NCBI GenBank assembly: GCA_030428885.1
Contig: JAUIEJ010000003.1
Coordinates: forward strand, 372,001-436,000
Origin: Gemmatimonadota bacterium
Lineage (GTDB): Bacteria; Gemmatimonadota; Gemmatimonadetes; Longimicrobiales; Gaopeijiaceae
Direction of reading: 5' to 3'
Length of the DNA stretch: 64,000 nucleotides
Part shown: positions 17,117 to 25,948 of the stretch, piece after piece
How the letters are laid out: each line of letters begins with the position of its first letter
Position numbering within the stretch: the stretch's first letter is position 1
Notes under the pieces: model-generated
What the model saw: the letters and a program-made list of their open reading frames with translations, nothing else
The model's database searches: none
What the model was told of the DNA's origin: nothing
Position numbers and translations under genes: made by a program

Positions 17117-20100
17117 TGATCCGGACCAGTATCCGGCGGCCGGTGGCGGTGGCCATGGCCTACACGGCCGTGGCCCTCCTGGGCCTCTTCTCGTGGCAGA
17201 ACATCCCCATCGAGTTCCTGCCGGACACCGAACTGCCCAAGCTCACCGTGTCGGGCTCGTGGCAGGGCTCGAGCCCCGAGACGGTGGAGGCGTTCCTCAC
17301 CTCCCCCCTGGAGGCGGCCATCCAGCAGATCCAGGGGGTGGACAGCATCAAGTCCGATTCCCAGGAGGGGCGCACCGCCATCCAGGTGGTGTTCGATCGG
17401 GACGCCGACATGGACTTCGTGCGCCTCGAGCTGTCGGAGCGCATCTCCTCCCTGGAGGAGGATCTCCCGCCGGGGGTGCGCAACGTCACGGTGGAGCCCT
17501 ACGTGCCCCGGGAGTTCCAGGACCAGCGCCGTCCGTTCCTCTCCTACTCCTTCACGGGCCCCTACATCCTGGAGGCCCTCCACAAACATCTGGAAGACGT
17601 GGTGGCGCCGGAGCTCAACCAGCTCGACGGCGTGGCCGTCACCCGGGTCTTCGGCGGGCGGGATCGCCGCATCGAGATCCGGGTGGACGAGGAGAAGGTG
17701 CGGTCGCTGGGGCTGAACCCCTTCGTGGTCTATCAGCGCATCGGCGAACTCGATCTGGTGCAGGAGGCGGGCATCATCCGGGAGGACGCCGGAGAGCGCA
17801 CGGTGACCATCGTCAACCGGCCCCAGAGCGCCCAGGACATCCGGAGCGCCCCCATCCGGGCCGTGGACGGCACCGTGGTGCGGGTGGGCGACGTGGCCTC
17901 GGTCCACGACACGTTCGAGGAGCCCCAGCGCCTGGAGCGCATCAACGGGCGGCCGTCGGTGACCATGGCCCTCACCAAGGAGCGGGGGGCCAACACCGTG
18001 CGCACGGCCGACGCCGTCAAGGCCCGGCTGGCCGAACTGGAGTCCCTGAGCCCCTACGGCAGCACGTTCATCCTGGAGTACGACGAAAGCGACGACGTGC
18101 GGCGTCAGCTCACCGACCTGCGATCCCGGGCGGCGGTGGCGGCGGTGGTGATCTTCCTGGTGCTCCTGGTGTTCCTGCGCTCCTTCCGTTCGGCGGGACT
18201 GGTGTTCGCCACCATCGCCTTCTCGGTGCTCATCTCCCTGAACCTGATCTACTTCGGGGGACTCACCCTCAATCTCCTCACCCTCATGGGGCTGGCCATG
18301 GGCTTCGGCCTCATCGTGGACAACTCCATCGTGGTGCTGGAGAACGTCTATCGACGATGGCAGCGGGGGGAGGAGGCCACCCACGCCGCGGAGCACGGCG
18401 CCCGGGAAGTGGTGCTGCCCATCCTGGCGTCCACGGCCACGACCCTCATCGTGTTCGTGCCCTTCGTCTATCTCCAGGGCGAACTCCGGGTCTTCTACGT
18501 GCCCCTGGCCATCGTGGTGGGGCTGACCCTGCTGGCGTCCCTCTTCGTGGCGTTCACCTTCATTCCGTCCATCTCGGGGCGGATCCTCCGGGGGCGTCGT
18601 CCGGCGTTCGCCCTGGCCACGCCGGCGGGAGGGTCCATGGCCCTGGGGCCCGAGGTCCAGGCCTTCTCGGCGGCGGGGGGCGGAACGTCGGGGGGAGGGG
18701 GCGGTTCGGGACCCGCCTCGATGCCCGGTGGAGCCGGCCCTCGGCCTCCCCTCTACCAGCGCTTCTATTCGGCGCTGGTGGGCTTCACCCTCCGGCATCC
18801 GTGGGTGGCCATCTTCGTGACCCTGGGGGCCTTCGCCGTGTCGGGCTACACCTTCGACAAGTACGTCACCCGGGGGGTGGTGTGGGGTGGGGGAGGGGGG
18901 CAGCGCACCTACATCTCCATCTACATCAGTCTGCCCCGGGGCTCGAACCTGGAGCGCACCAACCAGCTCGTGGAGTTCTTCGAGGAGAAGCTCTCCGTGA
19001 TTCCCGAGGTGGAGCAGTACACCGCCTCGATCCAGCAGACGTCGGCGAGCATGGAGGTGACGTTCCCCGACTCCCTGGAACTCACCTCGGTGCCCCCGGC
19101 CATCAAGGAACAGATGGTGGCCTACAGCCACACCTTCACCGGGGCCGAGGTCCGGGTGACGGGCTACGGACCGTCGTTCTACGGCGGCGGCGGGAGTCCG
19201 CCCACGTACCGGATCCAGGTCCTGGGGTACAACTTCGAGCGGGTGCGTGACATCGCCGAAGATCTGGGGCGCCGCCTGGAGCGGCTGGCCCGGGTGCAGG
19301 AGGTCGACACCAACGCGTCGGGGCGTTTCACCCGCGACAAGGCCGCCGAGTACACCGTGCGCATCGACCGCACGAAGCTGGCCCGGTTCGACATGGGGGT
19401 GGCCGATCTGGTCAACCAGTTGGCCCGGGTCGTGGCCGGCACCGGAGGCGTCCAGTCCATCAAGGTCGGGGGCGAGGAGCTGTACTACGAGGTGAAGGTG
19501 AAGGACGTGGACTACATCGACGTCCTGGCCCTCCGGGAGAGCAGCATCCAGACCCCCGACGGCCGCTCGGTGCGCCTGGGCGACGTGGTCACCATCGACC
19601 GGCGGGACGTCCTGGCCACCATCCACCGGGAGAACCAGCAGTACGAGCGGAGCGTGGCCTACGAGTTCCGGGGACCCCGGAAGCTGGGCGATCTCTATCG
19701 CGACGCCCTCATCGAGAACACCGTCCTGCCGGCGGGCTACACGATCCAGGTGTCGGAGGGCTACCGGTGGGGCGTGGACCAGCGGAACCAGATCTACGCG
19801 CTGCTGGCCATCTCGATTCTGCTGGTCTACATGGTCACGGCGGCCCTCTTCGAGTCCCTCCGCCAGCCCCTGGCGGTGCTCCTCACCGTGCCCATGGCCC
19901 TCATCGGCGTCTTCCTCATGTTCTTCTACGCCCGGGCCACCTTCACCCGGGAGGCGTACATCGGCGTCATCATGATGGGGGGCATCGTGGTGAACAACGC
20001 CATCCTCCTGGTGGACCACATCAACAACGTCCGAAGATCCACCGATCTGTCGCTCTACGACGCCATTCTCCGCGGGACCCTGGAGCGGGTGCGGCCGATC

Positions 20101-20394
20101 CTCATGACCACGGCCACCACGGTGCTGGGGCTGTTGCCTCTGGTGCTCTTCAGCGAAACCGCCGACGCCAACATCTGGAACGCCCTGGGCTACGCCCTCA
20201 TCGGCGGACTGTTGTCGTCGACCCTCTTCGTCCTCACCACGACGCCGGCCCTCTACTACCTCTTCGAGAAGGGCCCCGCCCACCGGGCAGCGTGGTCCGA
20301 CGAACACCGGCGTCGTCCTCCGAGTCCGTCGGCACCGGCGCCGGGGGACGGGTTCTCGGCCGGCGAGGGAGGACCCGAACCCCAGCCGGCGTAG
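17116..20394 (+). CDS. RND efflux transporter, second of two pump subunits
   Basis: 1092 aa. The ATG at 17116 shares one base with the previous stop (TGATG). The RND fold is complete: TM1 PVAVAMAYTAVALLGLF, TM4 GFGLIVDNSIVVLEN, and TM10 GGIVVNNAILLVDH, with Asn in place of AcrB's TM10 Lys. Between the halves (about residues 515-550) lies a Gly/Ser/Pro-rich low-complexity linker, absent from the first pump. The two proteins are clearly diverged from each other, so this is not a recent duplication. Two different RND genes behind one adaptor and one channel is the layout of MdtABC-type heteromeric pumps; whether these two assemble together is inference. Confidence 0.95.
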   Translation: MIRTSIRRPVAVAMAYTAVALLGLFSWQNIPIEFLPDTELPKLTVSGSWQGSSPETVEAFLTSPLEAAIQQIQGVDSIKSDSQEGRTAIQVVFDRDADMDFVRLELSERISSLEEDLPPGVRNVTVEPYVPREFQDQRRPFLSYSFTGPYILEALHKHLEDVVAPELNQLDGVAVTRVFGGRDRRIEIRVDEEKVRSLGLNPFVVYQRIGELDLVQEAGIIREDAGERTVTIVNRPQSAQDIRSAPIRAVDGTVVRVGDVASVHDTFEEPQRLERINGRPSVTMALTKERGANTVRTADAVKARLAELESLSPYGSTFILEYDESDDVRRQLTDLRSRAAVAAVVIFLVLLVFLRSFRSAGLVFATIAFSVLISLNLIYFGGLTLNLLTLMGLAMGFGLIVDNSIVVLENVYRRWQRGEEATHAAEHGAREVVLPILASTATTLIVFVPFVYLQGELRVFYVPLAIVVGLTLLASLFVAFTFIPSISGRILRGRRPAFALATPAGGSMALGPEVQAFSAAGGGTSGGGGGSGPASMPGGAGPRPPLYQRFYSALVGFTLRHPWVAIFVTLGAFAVSGYTFDKYVTRGVVWGGGGGQRTYISIYISLPRGSNLERTNQLVEFFEEKLSVIPEVEQYTASIQQTSASMEVTFPDSLELTSVPPAIKEQMVAYSHTFTGAEVRVTGYGPSFYGGGGSPPTYRIQVLGYNFERVRDIAEDLGRRLERLARVQEVDTNASGRFTRDKAAEYTVRIDRTKLARFDMGVADLVNQLARVVAGTGGVQSIKVGGEELYYEVKVKDVDYIDVLALRESSIQTPDGRSVRLGDVVTIDRRDVLATIHRENQQYERSVAYEFRGPRKLGDLYRDALIENTVLPAGYTIQVSEGYRWGVDQRNQIYALLAISILLVYMVTAALFESLRQPLAVLLTVPMALIGVFLMFFYARATFTREAYIGVIMMGGIVVNNAILLVDHINNVRRSTDLSLYDAILRGTLERVRPILMTTATTVLGLLPLVLFSETADANIWNALGYALIGGLLSSTLFVLTTTPALYYLFEKGPAHRAAWSDEHRRRPPSPSAPAPGDGFSAGEGGPEPQPA

Positions 20395-20421
20395 GGCGAA
20401 CCGTCGGGGAGGGACAGTGGG

Positions 20422-20452
20422 TCGATTGACATAGTGTCGATCGACATATAGC
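20422..20452 (+). promoter_or_regulatory. padR promoter with overlapping palindromic operator
   Basis: TTGACA (20426-20431) is a consensus -35, and TATAGC (20447-20452) a -10-like hexamer 15 bp downstream. Between them lies TGTCGATCGACA (20435-20446), a perfect 12-bp palindrome. The same sequence also forms a direct repeat: TCGATTGACATA (20422-20433) and TCGATCGACATA (20437-20448), 15 bp apart. A dimer bound here would block RNA polymerase. It lies 57 bp upstream of the PadR gene, and PadR-family proteins typically bind TGT/ACA dyads, so autoregulation is likely but unproven. Confidence 0.6.
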
Positions 20453-20508
20453 GTGGGGGACGGTCGACGCAGGGTCGGCCGTCCCCCTCCGCGCAGGCAG
20501 GCCCTTCC

Positions 20509-20874
20509 GTGGCGTCCGATCCCTCTCCCGCCGATCTGATTCCCCTCTCTCCCCGCGACCTCGTGGTGCTCACGGTCATGGCCGAGGGGCCGATCCACGG
20601 ATACGGCATCGTCACCGCGGCCCAGGGGCGATTCGGGTCCACCGTGCCCCTGGATCCGGCCAACCTCTACCGATCCCTCAAGCGCCTCATGCGGGACGGC
20701 GTGGTGCTGGAAGCCGAGGGGGAGGCCGCCGACGGACGGCGCACCTACGCCCTCACGCCCCTGGGGCGGCGGGTGCTGGATCTCGAGGTGGCCCGGCTCC
20801 GGGTCCTCACCGAGGCCGCACTCCGGGCCCGGGGCGGGGAGGGGGTGGGCGACGACGCGCCGGAGCCCGCGTGA
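20509..20874 (+). CDS. PadR-family transcriptional regulator
   Basis: 121 aa from the GTG at 20509. The winged helix-turn-helix is characteristic: LSPRDLVVLTVMAEGPIHGYGI, then LDPANLYRSLKRLMRDGVV and GRRTYALTPLGRRVL (the wing), with a C-terminal helix for dimerisation. Its stop overlaps the start of the orphan permease (GTGA), so the two are co-translated. PadR regulators next to this type of permease are a recurring pair in Acidobacteria and Gemmatimonadota. The palindrome in its promoter is the obvious target. The inducing signal is unknown. Confidence 0.94.
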   Translation: MASDPSPADLIPLSPRDLVVLTVMAEGPIHGYGIVTAAQGRFGSTVPLDPANLYRSLKRLMRDGVVLEAEGEAADGRRTYALTPLGRRVLDLEVARLRVLTEAALRARGGEGVGDDAPEPA

Positions 20875-23486
20875 CGCCGCCGAGGGTGCCCGGGGAGCGG
20901 TTCTGGGTGGCCCTCTATGGCCGGCGTCTGCGTGCCCGGGCTCCCGACGTCTGGCGGACCCACGGCGCCGACGCCGTGGCGGTGTTCGAAGCGCTGCTCC
21001 GGGACGGGTGGCGCCGGCGCGGGTGGTGGGGGCTGGGGCAGGTGATGTGGACGAGCTGGAATGGCCTGGGACGAGGAGGAGACGTGGACGGGACGGGACG
21101 GTGGGTGGGAACGGCGGTGCGACAGGGCGGGCGGGCGCTGAGGCGCCGGCCCGGATTCGTGGCCACGGTGGTGGCGCTCCTGGGGGTGGGCATCGGAGCG
21201 GTGACCACGCTCTTCTCGCTGGTGGACGGCATTCTGCTCCGGCCCCCGGCCTACGACGACGCCGATCGGCTCGTGCGCTTCACCCAGGGATCCCACACCC
21301 TCCCGGACATGGAGGACTGGCGGGAGATGGCGTCGTCGTTCGACCTCATCGCCGGCATGTACACCGAGGTGCAGGCCCTGGGGGCCGTGGAGCCGGTGCG
21401 GATCCGCATGGCGCGTCTCACCGACGGATTCCTGGAGGGCCTCGGGGCCACCACGGCCCTGGGGCGCCTCCCCACCGCGGACGAGCTGCGGACCGACGCC
21501 GCGGTGGCCCTGGCCGATCACGGCTTCTGGCAGCGGTTCTGGGGCGGCGACCCGGACATCGTGGGCCGGACCGTGACCCTGGACGGCGCGCCCGTGACCA
21601 TCGTGGGGGTGTTGTCTCCGTCGTTTCCCCACCCCGAGGGGCTGTCGGGAATCCGCCCCGAACTGTGGCGGCCCGTGCCCGGCGATCCCGAGGTGCTGGA
21701 CCGGCATTCCCGTCGGCTTTCGGTCTACGGGCGGCTGCGGCCCGGGGTCGCCCTGGAGGCGGCCCGGGAGGAGATGGACGGCATCGAGGTCGAGCTGGCC
21801 GACCGCTTTCCCGATCTCCACGCCGACGACGCGGGACGGCCCCTCCGGGACTTCGGGCCCGAGCCCCTGGGCGAGGCCACCGTGGGGGAGGCCCGGCGCC
21901 CCCTCCTGGTGCTCCTGGCCGGGACGATCCTCCTCCTGGTCGTGGCCTGTGCCAATGCGGCGGGACTGGTGCTGGCCCACGGCGCGGGACGCCGGGCCGA
22001 GCTTGCGGTCCGGGGCGCACTGGGGGCCGATCGACGCCATCTCTTCGCCCAGCTCCTGGGGGAGAGCCTGGTCATCGCCGCCCTGGGCGCCGCCGTGGGC
22101 ACCGCCTTGGCTCACGGGGGGCTGTGGTGGGTCCGTCAGGCCGACCCCGGGTCCCTCCCCCTCCTGGCCCGGGTGGCCATCGACCTCCGGGTCCTGGGGG
22201 CCACGGCGGGGCTGGCGGTGGCCACCGGCGTCCTGTTCGGGCTGGTGCCGGCGCTCCAGGCCTCCCGGGTGCTCCCCGGGCGGGTACTCCGCTCGGCCGG
22301 CGCCCGGGGCGGAGGGGCCGCCCACCGGGTTCAGGCGGGCCTCATCGTGGGCGAGGTGGCCGTGTCCACCGTGCTCCTGGCCGGCGCCGGCTTCCTCCTG
22401 GGGTCGTTCCTCGACCTCACCCGGGTGGACCCGGGATTCGATCCCGAGCCCGTGATGACGGTCCAGGTCAACTTTCCGCCCCACCTGGATGCCGACGGCC
22501 GCACCACGGTGGCCGAGGCCATGGAAGCCCGCCTGGCCCGGATTCCCGGTGTGGACGCCGTGGGGGCCGGGCTCAACGTCCCCTTCGACCTCATCGGCGG
22601 CTCCCGGTGCTGCTGGTGGGGTGGCATGGAGGTGGACGGCCGCACCTCGGACGACCTCTGGGTCCGCCCCGTGACCCCGGGGTACTTCGCCGCCCTGGGA
22701 ATCCCCGTCCAGGGCCGGGGCCTCACCCGGGACGACGCCCAGGGGGATGACGTCCCGGTGGTGTTGAACGAGCCGGCGGTGCGCGCCGTCTTCGGCGAGG
22801 GGCCCGCGTTGGGCCGGACCGCCTTCTTCGATCCCAACACGGCCCGGGTGGTGGGCGTCGTGGAGGGCACCCGCTACTGGGGGTTCGACGAGGAGGTGGA
22901 GCCCGCCATGTACGTCTCGTGGGCCCAGCTCGGCACCTGGGGCGATCGTCTGCGCTTCGCGGTCCGGGTCGCCCCGGGCACCGAGGGCGAGGTGCTTCAG
23001 GCCCTGCGGCCGGCGCTCCTGGAGGTGGATCCGTCGTTGGCGGTGGACCCGCCCGAGCTCCTCACCGATCGCATCGCCCTGAGCCTGTCGCGGCGGGCCT
23101 TCTATCTCCAGCTCGCCGGGGCCTTCGCCGGGATCACTCTCCTGCTTGCGGCGGCGGGCCTCTACGGCACGCTCCTCCACTACGTGCGGCAGCGCCGGCG
23201 GGAGATGGGCATCCGGCTGGCGCTGGGGGCGGCGGCGGGGAGCGTCGCCGGCCTGGTCCTGCGCCGGGGCCTGGGCACGGTGGTGGCGGGGGTGGCGCTG
23301 GGGACGCTGGCGGTGGTCCCGGTGCATCGGGCCCTGGGCGACCTGCTCCACGACCCCGACGCCTCCATGGGCCTGACGGTGGTGGCCGTGGTGGCGAGCC
23401 TCCTGGTGGTGGGGGCCGCGGCGACCTGGCTGCCGGCGCGCCTGGCGGCCCGCTCCGACCCCCGGAACTGCCTCCAGTCCGACTGA
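20871..23486 (+). CDS. Orphan duplicated MacB/FtsX-type permease (ADOP family)
   Basis: 871 aa. A cytoplasmic N-terminal region (about 85 residues) precedes two copies of the MacB periplasmic core plus FtsX permease. TM1 is near residues 98-122 (ATVVALLGVGIGAVTTLFSLV), the central helices are near 345-470, and the last helices are near 745-860. The duplicated core and length of 800-900 aa are the hallmark of the acidobacterial duplicated orphan permease family. No ABC ATPase gene is adjacent, as the word orphan implies. Its job could be lipoprotein or peptide export, or envelope stress sensing; the family has no settled function. It is co-translated with padR. Confidence 0.9.
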   Translation: MTPPRVPGERFWVALYGRRLRARAPDVWRTHGADAVAVFEALLRDGWRRRGWWGLGQVMWTSWNGLGRGGDVDGTGRWVGTAVRQGGRALRRRPGFVATVVALLGVGIGAVTTLFSLVDGILLRPPAYDDADRLVRFTQGSHTLPDMEDWREMASSFDLIAGMYTEVQALGAVEPVRIRMARLTDGFLEGLGATTALGRLPTADELRTDAAVALADHGFWQRFWGGDPDIVGRTVTLDGAPVTIVGVLSPSFPHPEGLSGIRPELWRPVPGDPEVLDRHSRRLSVYGRLRPGVALEAAREEMDGIEVELADRFPDLHADDAGRPLRDFGPEPLGEATVGEARRPLLVLLAGTILLLVVACANAAGLVLAHGAGRRAELAVRGALGADRRHLFAQLLGESLVIAALGAAVGTALAHGGLWWVRQADPGSLPLLARVAIDLRVLGATAGLAVATGVLFGLVPALQASRVLPGRVLRSAGARGGGAAHRVQAGLIVGEVAVSTVLLAGAGFLLGSFLDLTRVDPGFDPEPVMTVQVNFPPHLDADGRTTVAEAMEARLARIPGVDAVGAGLNVPFDLIGGSRCCWWGGMEVDGRTSDDLWVRPVTPGYFAALGIPVQGRGLTRDDAQGDDVPVVLNEPAVRAVFGEGPALGRTAFFDPNTARVVGVVEGTRYWGFDEEVEPAMYVSWAQLGTWGDRLRFAVRVAPGTEGEVLQALRPALLEVDPSLAVDPPELLTDRIALSLSRRAFYLQLAGAFAGITLLLAAAGLYGTLLHYVRQRRREMGIRLALGAAAGSVAGLVLRRGLGTVVAGVALGTLAVVPVHRALGDLLHDPDASMGLTVVAVVASLLVVGAAATWLPARLAARSDPRNCLQSD

Positions 23487-23512
23487 ACCGGGCACGAAAC
23501 GGTGACGCCGGC

Positions 23513-23555
23513 GGGGGATCCCGATAGTTTGGCCTTTCGAGCCCCGGGATCCCCC
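23513..23555. repeat. 11-bp inverted repeat built of two GGGATCCC palindromes
   Basis: GGGGGATCCCG (23513-23523) and CGGGATCCCCC (23545-23555) are perfect inverted repeats 21 nt apart in the 86-bp gap between the permease and glnS. Each arm contains the palindrome GGGATCCC (23515-23522 and 23546-23553), with centres 31 bp apart, about three helical turns. No T-run follows, so an intrinsic terminator is unlikely. It could be a pair of operator half-sites or a leader hairpin for glnS. Confidence 0.45.
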
Positions 23556-23572
23556 TTCGCCTACGCTTCGCC

Positions 23573-25927
23573 GTGGACCACTCCCCCGACTCCGACCGGG
23601 CCCCCGGCCGGGACTTCGTGCGCCGCATCGTCGATGGTCACGTCGCCGAGGGGCGCTACGACGGCATCGTCACGCGGTTCCCGCCCGAGCCCAACGGCTA
23701 CCTCCACATCGGCCACGCCAAGTCCATCGTCCTGAACTTCGGCCTGGCCCGGGAGTTCGGGGGGCGGTGTCATCTGCGGTACGACGACACCAACCCCCTC
23801 ACGGAAGACGAGGAATACACCCGGTCCATGCAGGCCGACATCCGGTGGCTCGGGTTCGACTGGGGAGACCACCTCTACTACGCGTCCGATTACTTCGAGC
23901 GCATGTACGAGGTGGCTCGCGGGCTCATCCGGGACGGAAAGGCGTACGTGGACGGGGCGTCGGAAGACGAGATCCGGGAGGCCCGGGGCACGGTCACCGA
24001 GCCCGGGCGGCCCACGGCGGATCGGGACCGGTCGCCGGAGGAGAGCCTGGACCTCTTCGCCCGCATGCGGGCCGGGGAGTTCGACGATGGGGCGTACGTG
24101 CTCCGGGGACGCATCGATCTCGCCTCGCCCAACATGATCATGCGGGACCCCGTGTTCTACCGGATCCGCCACGCCCATCACTACCGCACCGGCGACGACT
24201 GGTGCATCTACCCCCTCTACGACTTCGCCCACTGCCTGGAGGACGCCTTCGAGGGCGTCACCCACTCGCTCTGCACCCTGGAGTTCGAAAACAACCGGGA
24301 GATCTACGACTGGATCCTGGACGCCGCGGGCTTCCAGGAGCCCCGGCCCCATCAGTACGAGTTCGCCCGGCTCAACCTCGACTTCACGGTGATGTCGAAG
24401 CGGAAGCTGATCCGGCTGGTGAAGGAAGGGCGGGTGTCGGGGTGGGACGACCCCCGGCTGCCCACCCTGGCCGGGCTGCGCCGCCGGGGCGTGCCCCCCG
24501 AGGCGATCCGGCGCCTGTGCGTCTCGTCGGGGGTGACCAAGGTCAACTCCAGTCTCGATCCCTCGGCGTTGGACTACCACGTGCGGGACGTGCTGAATCC
24601 CGTGGCCCCCCGGGTCATGGGGGTGGTGCGCCCCCTCCGGGTGGTGCTCACGGACTGGCCCGAGGGACACCGGGAGCTCCTGGAGGCGCCGTTCTTCCCG
24701 GATCGGGACGACTCGCCCACCCGGCGCCTGCCCATGTCCCAGGGACTCTGGATCGAGGCCGACGACTTCCGGGACGACCCCCCCGACGGGTGGAAGCGCC
24801 TCGCTCCGGGCCGGGAGGTGCGGCTCCGCCACGGGTACGTGATCCGCTGCCATTCGGTCATCGCCGGACCCGACGGGAGTCCCATGACCCTCCACTGCAC
24901 CCACGACCGGGACACCCTGGGCCGGAACCCGGATCGGCGCATCGGCGGCACGATCCACTGGGTGGCGGCCGACGGGGCCGTGCCCGCCGAGTTCCGGCTC
25001 TACGAGCCGCTCTTCTCGGTGGCCGAGCCCGACGCCGTGTCCGAGGACGGCGACTTCACCGACCACCTGAACCCCGGGTCGGTGGAGGTCACGCGCGGAT
25101 TCGTGGAGTCGGCCGTGGTGAAGACGGGACTCCCGGCGGAGGCGACGGACGGGCGGGTGCAGTTCGAGCGTCTCGGGTACTTCACCCCCGACCCCGACTC
25201 CACCCGGACGCGGCCGATCTTCAATCGGATCGTGCCCCTGAGGGACTCCTGGAAGGGCGGGGAGACGAAGCAGCTCGGAACGCCGACGAAGGCGACGCGG
25301 GCCGGACCGGCCCCCGAGCCCATCCATCAGACCGACGACGACCGCATCGCCCCGGAACGCCGGGCCGCCCGGGAGGCCGACCCGTGGCTCGCCGCCCGCT
25401 TCGAGGCGTACCGCGAGGAGCGGGGGTTGTCCACCAAACAGGCCGACCTCCTCACCGCCGACCGGGCCACGGCGACGTTCTTCGAGTCCGCGGCCGAGGC
25501 GGCGGGATCGGATGCCGACGCCGCGGCGTGGATCGCCAACGACCTCCAGGGGCTGCTTTCCGACGACGGCGTGGCGGGCCTCGCGGTGGACGGGGCCGCC
25601 GTGGGACGCCTGGTGGCCCGGGTGCGGGACGGGCAGGTGTCGCGTCGCGCGGCCAAGGACGTCCTGGCCGAACTGGTCCGGGACGGAGGCGATCCCGACG
25701 CCATCATCGCCCGGGACGGGCTGGCGCCGGTGGCCGATGCCGACGCCCTCGAGCCCGTGGTGCGGGAGGTGCTCGACGCCTGGCCCGACAAGGTGGCGGC
25801 CTATCGAGAGGGGAGCACCAACCTCATGGGGCTGTTCATGGGGCAGGTCATGAAGCGCACCGGGGGACGGGCCGATCCGGCCCTGACCCGGCGGCTCCTC
25901 GAGGCCGCTCTCGCGTCCGACCCCTGA
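23573..25927 (+). CDS. glnS: Glutaminyl-tRNA synthetase with C-terminal GatB/YqeY-like domain
   Basis: 784 aa from the GTG at 23573. The class I catalytic core has PPEPNGYLHIGHAKS (HIGH at 45-48) and VMSKRK near residue 273 as the KMSKS signature, followed by the two anticodon-binding barrels (to about residue 590). From about 600 to the end is an extra helical region (AWIANDLQGLLSD, VSRRAAKDVLAELV, LMGLFMGQVMKRTGGRADP) typical of the GatB C-terminal/YqeY domain, as known from Deinococcus GlnRS. This tail aids tRNA-Gln binding. E. coli GlnRS is about 550 aa, so the length difference is the tail. gltX follows 21 bp downstream. Confidence 0.96.
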   Translation: MDHSPDSDRAPGRDFVRRIVDGHVAEGRYDGIVTRFPPEPNGYLHIGHAKSIVLNFGLAREFGGRCHLRYDDTNPLTEDEEYTRSMQADIRWLGFDWGDHLYYASDYFERMYEVARGLIRDGKAYVDGASEDEIREARGTVTEPGRPTADRDRSPEESLDLFARMRAGEFDDGAYVLRGRIDLASPNMIMRDPVFYRIRHAHHYRTGDDWCIYPLYDFAHCLEDAFEGVTHSLCTLEFENNREIYDWILDAAGFQEPRPHQYEFARLNLDFTVMSKRKLIRLVKEGRVSGWDDPRLPTLAGLRRRGVPPEAIRRLCVSSGVTKVNSSLDPSALDYHVRDVLNPVAPRVMGVVRPLRVVLTDWPEGHRELLEAPFFPDRDDSPTRRLPMSQGLWIEADDFRDDPPDGWKRLAPGREVRLRHGYVIRCHSVIAGPDGSPMTLHCTHDRDTLGRNPDRRIGGTIHWVAADGAVPAEFRLYEPLFSVAEPDAVSEDGDFTDHLNPGSVEVTRGFVESAVVKTGLPAEATDGRVQFERLGYFTPDPDSTRTRPIFNRIVPLRDSWKGGETKQLGTPTKATRAGPAPEPIHQTDDDRIAPERRAAREADPWLAARFEAYREERGLSTKQADLLTADRATATFFESAAEAAGSDADAAAWIANDLQGLLSDDGVAGLAVDGAAVGRLVARVRDGQVSRRAAKDVLAELVRDGGDPDAIIARDGLAPVADADALEPVVREVLDAWPDKVAAYREGSTNLMGLFMGQVMKRTGGRADPALTRRLLEAALASDP

Positions 25928-25948
25928 TCGCTTTCGGAGACTACCGGC

